Below, one piece after another: positions 8,063-17,155 of a stretch of DNA of 64,000 bases. The number at the start of each line of letters is the position of its first letter. Within the stretch, counting starts at the first letter, position 1. The translations under genes were made by a program, and so were the position numbers. Under the pieces are notes generated by a model that saw nothing but the letters and a program-made list of their open reading frames with translations, was not told the DNA's origin and did no database searches. The DNA comes from UBA6107 sp034430175 (GTDB lineage: Bacteria > Chloroflexota > Anaerolineae > Anaerolineales > Anaerolineaceae), in assembly GCA_034430175.1 (NCBI GenBank), contig DAOUFI010000021.1:13737-77736 (forward strand). Reading direction: 5' to 3'.

Positions 8063-10282
8063 ATGAATTATATTGGTAAATCAGTTCCCCGCGTGGATGC
8101 TATTGCAAAAGTCAAAGGCGAAGCTGTCTTTGCCTCTGACATGATAATGCCCGACCAGACGTATATGAAGATGCTGCTGGCGCGCCGCCCGCATGCCATT
8201 GTTAAGCGCGTAGATGTTTCAAAAGCCAGGGCTGTACCGGGAGTGCTATTGGTGCTCACCTCCACGGACGTGCCCGCCAACGAGTTTGGTTATTACGCCA
8301 ACGACCAACCGGTTCTATGCGGCCCATGCGCCAAACCCTATGCCGACCGCGTGCGTTACGTGGGCGACCGTGTGGCTGCCGTAGTGGCTGAAACGGAAGA
8401 GATCGCCAAGCATGCCTGCAGCCTGATCGAAGTAGAATATGAGGACCTGCCGTTGGTCACCGACGCTGAAGAGGCCGCGAAACCTGACGCTGTTCTACTC
8501 CACCCCGACCTTGAAAGCAATGTGTTCGCGCATCATAAGTTGATCAACGGCAATATCGAAGCCGGTTTCAAGCAAGCCGACGTGATCGTTGAATCCGTCC
8601 TGAATACTCCCGCGCAGGAACACGCCTTCCTCCAAACCGAGAGCGGCCTTGCTTATATAGATGAAGATGGCCGCGTTGCAGTGATCACCACGGGCCAGTG
8701 GGGCGAAAAAGACCGCAAGCAGATGGCTCACGCCCTGAATTTACCCGAAGATCAGGTACGCGTGATCTACCCCATGACCGGCGGTGCTTTTGGCGGCCGT
8801 GAAGATATTTCGGTGCAGATCATTGTTGCCCTGGCGGCTCTCAAATTGAACGAGATGGGTCAACCGCGCCCCGTGAAAGTGGTCTGGACGCGCGAGGAAT
8901 CCATCCTGGCGCACTGCAAGCGCCACCCCTTCCGTATTTACACCCGCTGGGGAGCAACAAAGGATGGCAAGATCACCGCTGCCGAGGTCAAAATGTTCGT
9001 GGACGCTGGTGCCTACAAGTTCACCACCAGCATCGTGGCCAGCAACGCCGTCATCAACAGCCTTGGCCCGTACGTGATCCCCAACGTCAAAGTGGACGCG
9101 TACGACGTTTACACCAATAATATCCCCCGCGGAGCCTTCCGCGGTTTCGGCGGTCCGCAAGGAGTATATTGCTCCGAACAAATGGTAAACAAGCTGGCGG
9201 ATGCCCTCAAGATGGACCCGGTGGAGCTACGCATGCGTAACCTGGCCAGTGAAGGCTCGCTGCAAACCCTGGGCTCCCCCTACCCTCCCGGCGTCACCAT
9301 CCGCCCGGTGACTGAAGCATGCGCCCGTGAAGCCGGTTGGGAATCTACCAATAGTGGCTGGTTACCGGTTAAGCAAAAGGCGAAAACCGATGAAAGCAAG
9401 CCCTACATTCGCCGTGGGCTGGGCCTCGCCTGTGCCCACAAAAATATCGGCTTTTCCTACGGCTATCCCGAAAAATGCACCGTTAGCATCGACCTCGTCG
9501 GTAAATCAGAGATCGAAAAAGTAATCATTCATCACGGCGCCAGTGAGGTGGGGATGGGCGCTCACACCGTCATCGCGCAGATGGCGGCTGAGGCGCTGCA
9601 GGTACCCATGGAGCGTATCGAGATGGTTTCCTCCGATACCGCCCGCACGCATGAATCGGGTGCCGTTTCTGCCTCAAGGATGACCTTCTTCATTGGAAAC
9701 GCCATCAAAGAAGGGGCAGAGATTGCTCTCGGCCTTTGGCGAGACGAAACCCGTCCCGTCCACGTGGATCATACGTATTACCCGCCTAAAACCACCCCAC
9801 CCGACCCCGAGACCGGTCAATGCGACCCTAACGTGAGTTACGCCTATATCGCCCAGGCTGCCGAGGTGGCCGTGGATATGGAAACCGGCGAGATCAAGAT
9901 CGAAAAGATACACTGCGCCATCGACGTAGGCAAAGCCATCAATCCCCAACAAGTGACCGGGCAGATCGAGGGTGGCCTGGTGCAATCCGTTGGCTACACC
10001 ATGCTGGAGAACTTCATCGAGAAAGACGGTAGAGTGCTCACCCCCAGCCTTTCAACCTATTTGATCCCAACGGTGCTGGATATCCCGGATGAGATGAATA
10101 TCAAAATACTCGAGATCCCCGATCCACGTGGGCCTTGGGGCGCGCGGGGTATCGGCGAAGCTATGAACATGTGCCTGGCGCCGGCGGTCACCGCCGCGGT
10201 GCACGATGCCACGGGAGTCTGGTTCGATCAATTCCCATTGACCCCTGAAGAAGTGATCAACGGGTTGGAAGCCGCAAAATAA
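8063..10282 (+). CDS. Xanthine dehydrogenase-family molybdopterin-binding subunit
   Basis: This 739-residue protein spans the aldehyde oxidase/xanthine dehydrogenase a/b hammerhead (residues about 15-120) and the two molybdopterin-binding domains. Visible family motifs are GGAFGGRED, FRGFGGPQ, the late GGLVQSVGY segment, and GARGIGE, whose glutamate is the catalytic base of the family. It hydroxylates a heterocycle or oxidises an aldehyde using a Mo-cytosine dinucleotide cofactor. It normally needs a 2Fe-2S subunit and an FAD subunit; neither gene is adjacent, since the tRNA-relic region precedes it and a terminator follows. It is therefore an orphan here, and the substrate cannot be predicted. 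Confidence 0.88.
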   Translation: MNYIGKSVPRVDAIAKVKGEAVFASDMIMPDQTYMKMLLARRPHAIVKRVDVSKARAVPGVLLVLTSTDVPANEFGYYANDQPVLCGPCAKPYADRVRYVGDRVAAVVAETEEIAKHACSLIEVEYEDLPLVTDAEEAAKPDAVLLHPDLESNVFAHHKLINGNIEAGFKQADVIVESVLNTPAQEHAFLQTESGLAYIDEDGRVAVITTGQWGEKDRKQMAHALNLPEDQVRVIYPMTGGAFGGREDISVQIIVALAALKLNEMGQPRPVKVVWTREESILAHCKRHPFRIYTRWGATKDGKITAAEVKMFVDAGAYKFTTSIVASNAVINSLGPYVIPNVKVDAYDVYTNNIPRGAFRGFGGPQGVYCSEQMVNKLADALKMDPVELRMRNLASEGSLQTLGSPYPPGVTIRPVTEACAREAGWESTNSGWLPVKQKAKTDESKPYIRRGLGLACAHKNIGFSYGYPEKCTVSIDLVGKSEIEKVIIHHGASEVGMGAHTVIAQMAAEALQVPMERIEMVSSDTARTHESGAVSASRMTFFIGNAIKEGAEIALGLWRDETRPVHVDHTYYPPKTTPPDPETGQCDPNVSYAYIAQAAEVAVDMETGEIKIEKIHCAIDVGKAINPQQVTGQIEGGLVQSVGYTMLENFIEKDGRVLTPSLSTYLIPTVLDIPDEMNIKILEIPDPRGPWGARGIGEAMNMCLAPAVTAAVHDATGVWFDQFPLTPEEVINGLEAAK

Positions 10283-10301
10283 TTGAATTTGTTAAAAACT
10301 G

Positions 10302-10342
10302 ACAGCCATTTTTGGAGTCACATGTCCAAAAATGGCTGTTTT
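10302..10342 (+). terminator. Rho-independent terminator after hydroxylase gene
   Basis: A perfect 15-bp stem (10302-10316 with 10325-10339, core AGCCATTTTTGGA) with an 8-nt loop is followed by T residues. Confidence 0.85.
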
Positions 10343-10375
10343 CATCTTCCGATTATTAATAAACCTTAAAAAAAG

Positions 10376-10432
10376 TTGACATTTAATTATCAATGTGCAA
10401 TAATATCGGTAACGTTCCCGGTATCGTTACCG
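10376..10432 (+). promoter_or_regulatory. lacI-type gene promoter and tandem operators
   Basis: TTGACA (10376-10381), 17 bp, AATAAT (10399-10404) is a strong sigma70-type promoter. Directly downstream lies a 26-bp inverted repeat at 10407-10432 (CGGTAACG ... CGTTACCG). It can be read as two adjoining LacI-family pseudo-palindromes centred on the CG steps of GGTAACGTTCC and GGTATCGTTACC. A repressor bound here would block its own gene. No second copy was noticed elsewhere in the xylose cluster. Confidence 0.75.
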
Positions 10433-10461
10433 AAGATAATTTATCTCGCCCAGAGGCTGGG

Positions 10462-11475
10462 ATGCAAAAGAAAAAACAGTCGGCAACAATTCAGGATGTC
10501 GCCAAAACCGCTGGAGTCTCTGTCTCCACAGTCTCAAGAGTGTTAAATGGCAAGGTGGATGTCGCGAAAGAGACGCAAGACCACATCCTAGCAGTGATCG
10601 AGGAACTCGGTTATACAACCAACCTGGCAGCCCGCAGCATGCGCAGCCAGAAAAAGAACCTGATCGGTTTGATCATGCCCGACATTGCCTACCCCTTCGC
10701 GTTCGAGGTGATGAGAGGCGTCAACAAAGCCATCGCGGAATCTGAGTTTGACTTGCTGGTCTACACCACTGGTGACGTGCGAAAAAGCGGGCGGGCTTTT
10801 GCCGAACAAAAATATGTTTCCCTACTTACCAACTCAATTTCTGACGGTGTCATCATCGTCGCTCCAGTAGCAGCCGAATTCAAGCTGGACGCCCCGATCG
10901 TCTCCATTGATCCTACCGTGAGCCATCCCAACTATCCTGCAGTACACGCAACCAACTACCAGGGATCGGTGGACGCCATGGATTACCTTTTCAGCCTTGG
11001 TCACCGGCGCATCGGATATATCAGCGGCCGTGCCGAGCTAGAATCTTCCAACCGCCGCCTGTTAGGATATCTCGATTCGCTTGAAAAAGCTGGTATCCCA
11101 GCCAACGATGATCTGATCGCCTCAGGTGATTTCACCACAGATTCGGGCATCAGGTGCGCCCGCCAATTACTCTCTCTCAAAGAACGACCGACTGCAATTT
11201 TTGCTTCCAACGACCAGATGGCCATGGGTGTATATCAGGTCGCGGAGGAAATGCATCTGCGTATCCCTGAAGATTTATCACTTGTCGGCTTCGACAATAT
11301 CACCGAATCAAAATACCTGGGTCTCACAACGGTAGATCAATTCATCTACGAAATGGGATATGTAGCAACGCAATTGTTGATCAAGATCATCAATGGGATC
11401 ACTGTCGATGACAGGACTTATAAGGTCAAGACGAAACTGATCGTTCGCAATTCATGTAAGTCATTATCCGTCTAA
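10462..11475 (+). CDS. LacI-family transcriptional regulator of the xyloside locus
   Basis: The protein starts with a LacI helix-turn-helix (TIQDVAKTAGVSVSTVSRVLNG) and hinge, followed by a periplasmic-binding-like effector domain to the C-terminus. I place the start at the ATG at 10462. The frame is open from 10393, but that ATG lies between the -35 and -10 elements, so it cannot be on the transcript. The product is about 337 residues, normal for the family. It lies just upstream of the sugar ABC importer and xylosidase genes, which makes xylose or a xylooligosaccharide the likely effector. The palindrome in its promoter suggests autoregulation. Confidence 0.88.
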   Translation: MQKKKQSATIQDVAKTAGVSVSTVSRVLNGKVDVAKETQDHILAVIEELGYTTNLAARSMRSQKKNLIGLIMPDIAYPFAFEVMRGVNKAIAESEFDLLVYTTGDVRKSGRAFAEQKYVSLLTNSISDGVIIVAPVAAEFKLDAPIVSIDPTVSHPNYPAVHATNYQGSVDAMDYLFSLGHRRIGYISGRAELESSNRRLLGYLDSLEKAGIPANDDLIASGDFTTDSGIRCARQLLSLKERPTAIFASNDQMAMGVYQVAEEMHLRIPEDLSLVGFDNITESKYLGLTTVDQFIYEMGYVATQLLIKIINGITVDDRTYKVKTKLIVRNSCKSLSV

Positions 11476-11500
11476 AAAATCATTGATAAAAAATGATTTT
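11475..11500 (+). terminator. Terminator-like hairpin after lacI-type gene
   Basis: AAAATCAT (11476-11483) and ATGATTTT (11493-11500) form an 8-bp stem ending in T residues. It is weak but well placed. Confidence 0.5.
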
Positions 11501-11521
11501 ATGAGATTAAAAAATGCGTAA

Positions 11522-11640
11522 AAGGAGGTGAGGACAATATCTTCATGTGAAAAAAAGCAGGCCTTCTAATCAACCTTGCACAGCGGAAAAGAAGACCTGC
11601 GCCTGTGAGGAGATATTTTCTCCGCACTGTTTTATTATAA
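11522..11640 (+). promoter_or_regulatory. Structured leader before the ABC importer operon
   Basis: A near-perfect Shine-Dalgarno (AAGGAGGTGA at 11522-11531) is followed by ATG-TGA (11545-11550), a start-stop pair with no real ORF. Next comes a hairpin (GCAGGCCTTCT at 11557-11567 with AGAAGACCTGC at 11590-11600, 10 of 11 paired), then a GGAGA/TCTCC hairpin before a T-rich run. This could be an mRNA-stabilising or attenuating leader; the mechanism is not proven. Confidence 0.4.
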
Positions 11641-11671
11641 CGTGTAAAAAAACCAAAAAAGGAGAAGAACC

Positions 11672-12949
11672 ATGGCTCGTAAGTTGTATTTTCTGTTCAG
11701 CGTCATCTTGATCGCGGCATTCATGCTCACTGCTTGTGGCCAAGCTGAATCGACGAAACCGGTGGTCATCACCTGGTGGCACATCTCAACCAAGGATCCT
11801 GCTCTTTCGGATTGGCAAAAGATGGCCGATGATTACATGGCCGCGCACCCCAACGTAACGATCGAGATCACAGTCCTCGAAAATGAAGCCTTCAAAACCA
11901 AACTGGCGACCGTGCTTCAATCTGGTGAAGTTCCCGATATCTTCCAGAGCTGGGGCGGTGCTGGTTTAACCGAGCAGGCCGAGGCTGGTTTGTTGAAAGA
12001 CATCACCAAAGAACTCAACGCCAACGGTGGTGAGTGGAAAAACTCCTTCGCTCCGGGTGCCCTCGATGTGTTCAATGTTGATGGCAAATACTACGGTGTG
12101 CCCTGGGATATGGGTATGGTGAGCGTATGGTATAACAAAGACCTGTTCGCGCAGGCTGGTATTGCCAATCCTCCCGCCACCTGGGATGAATTCCTCGCCG
12201 ATGTTCAGAAACTCAAAGACGCCGGCATCACCCCGATCGCCCTTGGCGAAAAAGACACCTGGACCGGTATGCACATCTGGTCATATCTCGCCACCCGCAT
12301 CGGTGGTAAAGACGCCTTCATGTCTGTTTACAGCGGTGAAGGTAAATGGACCGATCCGACCTTTGTTCAGGCTGGTGCCGAACTCCAGAAACTGATCGCG
12401 ATGGAACCATTCCAGGAAGGTTTCCTGGGCGCGACCCACGATGAAATGCAGGCCACCTTCGGTAATGGAAAAGCTGCAATGATCATCTGCGGACAGTGGA
12501 CTCCTTCAGTGGAAGCCGCGAACAGCGCCGATGGCGTTGGTGTCAAGAACCTTGGCATGTTCAACTTCCCGGCTGTCGCAGGCGGTAAAGGTGAAGTAAC
12601 TGATGCCATGGGCGGCGGCAATGGCTTTGCCATCGGCAAGAATGCCTCCAAGGAAGCCGTCGACTTCGCAAAATACCTGACCAGTGTCGCAAATCAGACC
12701 AAACTTGCTGCTGATGGTGTCAACATCCCTGTTGTCAAAGGCGCCGAGGTTGGTTTAACTGACCCCAATATGAAGATGGTTCAGCAGGGTTTTGCTTCTG
12801 CCAAGTACTTCCAGCTCTACTATGATCAATTCCTGCCCAGTTCAGTGGCCAGCGCCGTGAACGATGCTGTTGCCAAACTGTACGCAGGCACCGCAACTCC
12901 GGAAGAAGTCGCAGCGGAGATTCAAGCTGCTGCTGACGCTTTGAAATAA
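11672..12949 (+). CDS. CUT1-type sugar ABC transporter, substrate-binding lipoprotein
   Basis: The 425-residue protein has a lipoprotein signal peptide ending in the lipobox LTAC (Cys about 22). It is followed by an extracellular solute-binding family 1 domain (ITWWHIS... ITVLENEAFKTKL...). It would capture an oligosaccharide or glycoside at the outer face of the membrane. GGAG lies 7 nt before the ATG. Two CUT1 permeases, a GH3 glycosidase, xylose isomerase and xylulokinase follow in the same direction, so xylooligosaccharide or xyloside uptake is the likely role. No ATPase gene is present; a shared MsmK/UgpC-like ATPase elsewhere is expected. Confidence 0.9.
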   Translation: MARKLYFLFSVILIAAFMLTACGQAESTKPVVITWWHISTKDPALSDWQKMADDYMAAHPNVTIEITVLENEAFKTKLATVLQSGEVPDIFQSWGGAGLTEQAEAGLLKDITKELNANGGEWKNSFAPGALDVFNVDGKYYGVPWDMGMVSVWYNKDLFAQAGIANPPATWDEFLADVQKLKDAGITPIALGEKDTWTGMHIWSYLATRIGGKDAFMSVYSGEGKWTDPTFVQAGAELQKLIAMEPFQEGFLGATHDEMQATFGNGKAAMIICGQWTPSVEAANSADGVGVKNLGMFNFPAVAGGKGEVTDAMGGGNGFAIGKNASKEAVDFAKYLTSVANQTKLAADGVNIPVVKGAEVGLTDPNMKMVQQGFASAKYFQLYYDQFLPSSVASAVNDAVAKLYAGTATPEEVAAEIQAAADALK

Positions 12950-12964
12950 CCAAAGTTTCACTTC

Positions 12965-13002
12965 GCAGGTGTGTGGCTGGTAAAAGCCGGTCACACACCT
13001 GC
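12965..13002 (+). other. Stable intergenic stem-loop between binding protein and permease
   Basis: GCAGGTGTGTGGCTGG (12965-12980) pairs with CCGGTCACACACCTGC (12987-13002) around a 6-nt loop, with no T-tract. Such hairpins often protect the binding-protein mRNA and lower permease expression in importer operons, as between malE and malF. Confidence 0.65.
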
Positions 13003-13115
13003 CTTAGAACGACAAGTCCTTTCACTGCATGCAATTTAAATTAAACTGACCTTGAAATCATTGTTCGGATCATTCATATCCATCCGAATATATAAAAGTG
13101 TAGAAAGAAACAACA

Positions 13116-14066
13116 ATGACCACTTTTACTTCTTTACGAAATGCTTTATCACCCGGAAAAAATGCCGGCGAGTTAAAGAAAACGAAAACTCGAGATAAAT
13201 TATTTATTTTCTTATTTCTTCTGCCTGCATTACTCCTGTTTGTAACCTTTGTTGTCTATCCGATCTTTCGTTCGGTATACTTCAGCACCTTCAAATGGAC
13301 CGGATTGGGAGAAGCTACCAACAATATTGGGTTAACGAATTACACGAAAATATTCACTGACGTCATCTTTTTGCGCGCTGTAAAAAATGTGTTGATCATT
13401 ATTGTGCTTTCGTTGGCAATTCAATTGCCACTCGCGCTGATTCTGGCCGTGTTGGTCGGTAGAGATTTGCCCGGCCGCGGAGTTTTCCGAACGATCTTCT
13501 TTCTCCCATATGTACTCTCTGAAGTTAACGCAGCCATTATGTGGTCACTGCTGTTCAATGCCAGCCCTGAACGTGGCCTGCTGAACGCGATCGTAGTCGG
13601 CCTTGGCTTTCAGCCAATCGGATGGGTGTCAGATACCAGTGTGGTCATGATTTCCATCTTTATGGTGTTAACCTGGAAATACTTTGGCTTTCACATGCTG
13701 CTCTTCCTCACCGGCTTGCAGAACATTCCCACCGAGATTGAGGAAGCTGCCAGAATGGACGGCGCCAATTCATTTCAAAATTTCTTTCACATTACGCTGC
13801 CCCTTTTGGCAGGAACGATCCGCACCTCCGTTTATATGTCGGTATTAGGATCGATCCAGCAATTCATCGTTGTCTGGGTGCTTACAGGTGGAGGCCCGAT
13901 CGACGCCAGCGTAACCATGGCTACCTATATGTATAAATACGCCTTTGTACGGCACCAATTTGGATATGGTTCCGCAGTGGCGATCATCATGTTTATCCTC
14001 TGCGTGATCTTTTCATTGATCTACCAGGCATTGACACGCAAACCCGATTATCTCAGTGGTCAATAA
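13116..14066 (+). CDS. CUT1 sugar ABC transporter permease (MalF/UgpA type)
   Basis: The product is 316 residues with six predicted membrane segments starting near residue 30 (LFIFLFLLPALLLFVTFVVYP). The permease EAA loop is visible around residue 205 (EIEEAARMDGANSFQNFFHITLPLL), the contact site for the ATPase. It forms the channel with the next gene product. The start codon has only a weak purine-rich site. Specificity for xylosides is inferred from the cluster. Confidence 0.9.
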   Translation: MTTFTSLRNALSPGKNAGELKKTKTRDKLFIFLFLLPALLLFVTFVVYPIFRSVYFSTFKWTGLGEATNNIGLTNYTKIFTDVIFLRAVKNVLIIIVLSLAIQLPLALILAVLVGRDLPGRGVFRTIFFLPYVLSEVNAAIMWSLLFNASPERGLLNAIVVGLGFQPIGWVSDTSVVMISIFMVLTWKYFGFHMLLFLTGLQNIPTEIEEAARMDGANSFQNFFHITLPLLAGTIRTSVYMSVLGSIQQFIVVWVLTGGGPIDASVTMATYMYKYAFVRHQFGYGSAVAIIMFILCVIFSLIYQALTRKPDYLSGQ

Positions 14067-14076
14067 AGGTGCCCTT

Positions 14077-14946
14077 ATGAGAAAAATCATTTCCACTCCT
14101 CGCTGGATGCGCAAATCACTTCCCCGGACCGTTCAATACCTGATCCTGAGTATTGCTACAATCCTGATCTTTGTCCCCATCGTCATCTTGATCTTTGGAA
14201 GTCTTAAGACGACCGGACAAATGTACACACACCCCTACGATTTTCCCTACCCCGCCCACTGGGACAACATCATATCCATACTAAAAACAGCCGATTTTTG
14301 GCTGATGATGCGAAACAGTATTATCGTAATGGTCAGCACAACTACCCTCACCGTATTGATCTGCGCGATGGTCTCATTTGTACTTGCTCGTATGGAATTT
14401 AGAGGAAAAAACTTAGTTTTCAACCTCTTTACCCTTGGGATGATGTTCCCGATTAATGTAGCAATTTTGCCGGTCTACTTTGTATTGCTTCAAATGGAAC
14501 GCCTCGGCATACACATGATCGACAATCTGGTGGCAGTCATCCTCGTGCAAACTGCTTTTCAACTTTCCACCAATATCATGATATTACGCACCTTTTTCGT
14601 TGCGGTTCCCAGGGAATTGCAGGACGCAGCTTACATCGATGGCTGCACGAATTTTGATTTTTTCTGGCAGATTATGTTGCCCTTGGTCAAACCTTCTCTG
14701 GCTGCCGTAGCCGCATTGGTAATGATCGCCAGTTGGAACGATCTTCTCGTCCCCCTGGTGGTGTTGAACAGCAACAATCTTTGGACGTTGCCGCTTGGTA
14801 CCATGCAATTTCAGGGTCAATACGGACAGGACCTTGCTCTCATTTCAGCCTTTGTCGCTTTGTCCTCAATTCCAACAATCATTTTCTACTTCTTTGCTGA
14901 AAAGCAAATTGTCTCAGGCCTGACCGCCGGTGCAGTCAAGGGATGA
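14077..14946 (+). CDS. CUT1 sugar ABC transporter permease (MalG/UgpE type)
   Basis: The product is about 290 residues with six membrane segments and an EAA loop (ELQDAAYIDGCTNFDFFWQIMLPLV). The ATG at 14077 is chosen because AAAGG lies 7 nt before it. An earlier in-frame start overlaps the previous gene and has no ribosome site. It pairs with the preceding permease. Confidence 0.9.
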   Translation: MRKIISTPRWMRKSLPRTVQYLILSIATILIFVPIVILIFGSLKTTGQMYTHPYDFPYPAHWDNIISILKTADFWLMMRNSIIVMVSTTTLTVLICAMVSFVLARMEFRGKNLVFNLFTLGMMFPINVAILPVYFVLLQMERLGIHMIDNLVAVILVQTAFQLSTNIMILRTFFVAVPRELQDAAYIDGCTNFDFFWQIMLPLVKPSLAAVAALVMIASWNDLLVPLVVLNSNNLWTLPLGTMQFQGQYGQDLALISAFVALSSIPTIIFYFFAEKQIVSGLTAGAVKG

Positions 14947-14989
14947 TTTGAGTGAACATTATTCTAAAGATTATTTTAAGGAGCATAGG

Positions 14990-17131
14990 ATGAACTCAAA
15001 CCATCCATCAGAAATTCCATATATCAACACAGATCTTCCATTTGAAGAACGTGTCAAAGACCTGATCAACAGGTTGACACTCGATGAAAAAGTAGGCCTG
15101 ATGAGCCATCCTGCAAAGGGTGTTCCACGGCTGAACATTCCCGCCTACAACTATTGGAGTGAAGCTCTTCACGGAGTTGCGCGCAATGGACGCGCCACAG
15201 TCTTTCCACAAGCTATCGGCATGGCAGCGACCTGGGACCCTGATCTGATTCACGCGGTAGCCTCAGCAATCAGCGACGAAGGTCGAGCCAAGTATCACGA
15301 AGCGCTCAGACGCAATGGATATACTGCCCAATACCAGGGACTGCACATGTGGTCACCCAATATCAATATCTTCCGTGATCCCCGTTGGGGGCGTGGACAG
15401 GAAACCTGGGGTGAAGACCCCTTCCTTACCGGAGAAATGGCCACTGAGTTTGTACGGGGTTTACAGGGAGACCACCCCAAATATTACAAGACTGCGGCCT
15501 GTGCCAAGCATTTCGCTGTCCATTCCGGCCCGGAAAAGGATCGTCACCATTTCAACGCGGTCGTTACCAAACGTGAACTGTATGACACCTACCTGCCCGC
15601 TTTTAAGAAGCTTGTGAATGAAGCCAATGTTGAAGCTGTAATGGGCGCCTACAACCGCACGCTGGACGAAGTCTGCTGCGCCAGTAAACTGTTGATTGAA
15701 GATATCTTGCGTGGCGAATGGCATTTTAAAGGTCACTACGTTTCAGATTGCTTCGCTCTCTCAGATTTTCACCTCAGTCATAAAGTGACCAAAGATGCTG
15801 CCGAATCAGCTGCTCTGGCCTTGAAGCATGGCTGCGACCTGGGATGCGATCATGTGTTCGATGAAATTCCCACCGCCATTGAGCGCGGTCTGATTACCGA
15901 AAAGGACGTCGACCAGGCCTTGGAACGCTCTCTTTTATCGCGCTTCAAACTAGGCATGTTCGATCCGTCTGACATGGTCCCCTTTGCGTCGATCCCCACC
16001 TCTGTCGTTGCCAGTAAGCAGAACCGTGAACTAGCCTACGAAGCCGCGCTGGAATCAGTTGTGCTACTCAAGAATAAAGACAACATCCTGCCCATCAAGC
16101 CTTCCACAAAGAAGATTTTCGTCACCGGACCTACTGCAACAAGCATCGAGGTATTGCTTGGGAATTATTACGGTTTCAACGATCGCATGATCACCCTTCT
16201 CGAAGGGATCGTCGGCCGTGTTCCAGAGGGGATGGGCATGGAATACCATTCAGGCTCTCTGCTCAAACACCAGCGCGAGATCAAGAACACCTGGGCCCCA
16301 GATATGGCTCTCTCCTCCGACATAGCAATTGTTTGTTGCGGTTTGTCTTCATTCCTCGAAGGCGAGGAAGGCGAGTCACTGCTCTCATCTCAAAACGGCG
16401 ATCGCGAAGATATTTCTCTGCCAGCCAGTCAGGTGAATTACATCAAGGAACTGGCCATGCAAGGCACAAAGATCGTCCTGGTACTGACCGGTGGCAGCCC
16501 GATCGCCCTCGGAGAGTTGGAAGAGATGGTAGACGCGGTGCTTTTTATCTGGTATCCCGGCATGGAAGGCGGACGGGCAGTAGCCAGTATTTTGTTTGGA
16601 GATGTCTCTCCGTCTGGCAAACTTCCAATCACCTTCCCCAAGTCGCTTGATCAATTGCCTCCGTTCGAAGATTACAGTATGAAAAACCGGACATACAGGT
16701 ATATGGTCCAGGAACCACTCTTCCCCTTTGGTTTCGGATTAAGTTACAGCCAGTTCGAGTATTCTGATCTCCTGTTGAACTCGGATAAGATCGCTTCAGG
16801 TGAATCTATCAAAGTTAAAGTAAAAGTTCAGAATACTGGCAATGTACCCGCGGCTGAGGTGGTGCAATTTTACCTGAGCGATCTGCAAGCCTCCACCATT
16901 GTTCCGCTGCATCACTTGATCGGATTCAAACGGGTCAAACTGGATGCCGGTGAAAGTAAGGTGGTTGAATTGACGATCACTCCCGAAATGATGTCCTTCT
17001 TCAATGATGACGGAAAACTTACGCTCGAACCAGGCGAGTTCGCTCTCGAGATCGGTGGTTGTTCACCTGGTGCTAGAGGTCAAAAACTCGGTGCACCAAA
17101 ACCTGTCTACGCAAAATTCGTAGTAGAGTAA
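14990..17131 (+). CDS. Glycoside hydrolase family 3 (beta-xylosidase/beta-glucosidase)
   Basis: This 713-residue enzyme has the GH3 N-terminal TIM barrel (KHF at about 173-175, nucleophile Asp about 253 in GHYVSDCFALSDF), the alpha/beta sandwich domain, and a C-terminal fibronectin-III-like domain. I see no signal peptide, so it probably hydrolyses imported oligosaccharides in the cytoplasm by a retaining mechanism. AAGGAG at 14979-14984 selects the ATG at 14990; the frame extends 60 bp upstream without another ribosome site. Its place between the importer and xylA/xylB argues for xylosidase activity. Confidence 0.9.
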   Translation: MNSNHPSEIPYINTDLPFEERVKDLINRLTLDEKVGLMSHPAKGVPRLNIPAYNYWSEALHGVARNGRATVFPQAIGMAATWDPDLIHAVASAISDEGRAKYHEALRRNGYTAQYQGLHMWSPNINIFRDPRWGRGQETWGEDPFLTGEMATEFVRGLQGDHPKYYKTAACAKHFAVHSGPEKDRHHFNAVVTKRELYDTYLPAFKKLVNEANVEAVMGAYNRTLDEVCCASKLLIEDILRGEWHFKGHYVSDCFALSDFHLSHKVTKDAAESAALALKHGCDLGCDHVFDEIPTAIERGLITEKDVDQALERSLLSRFKLGMFDPSDMVPFASIPTSVVASKQNRELAYEAALESVVLLKNKDNILPIKPSTKKIFVTGPTATSIEVLLGNYYGFNDRMITLLEGIVGRVPEGMGMEYHSGSLLKHQREIKNTWAPDMALSSDIAIVCCGLSSFLEGEEGESLLSSQNGDREDISLPASQVNYIKELAMQGTKIVLVLTGGSPIALGELEEMVDAVLFIWYPGMEGGRAVASILFGDVSPSGKLPITFPKSLDQLPPFEDYSMKNRTYRYMVQEPLFPFGFGLSYSQFEYSDLLLNSDKIASGESIKVKVKVQNTGNVPAAEVVQFYLSDLQASTIVPLHHLIGFKRVKLDAGESKVVELTITPEMMSFFNDDGKLTLEPGEFALEIGGCSPGARGQKLGAPKPVYAKFVVE

Positions 17132-17155
17132 ACCATTATATAAAAGGAGTCTGTA

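Noticed and set aside
10393..10461. Upstream ATG as start of the LacI-family regulator.
   Set aside because: It lies between the -35 and -10 hexamers of a strong promoter, so it would not be transcribed.
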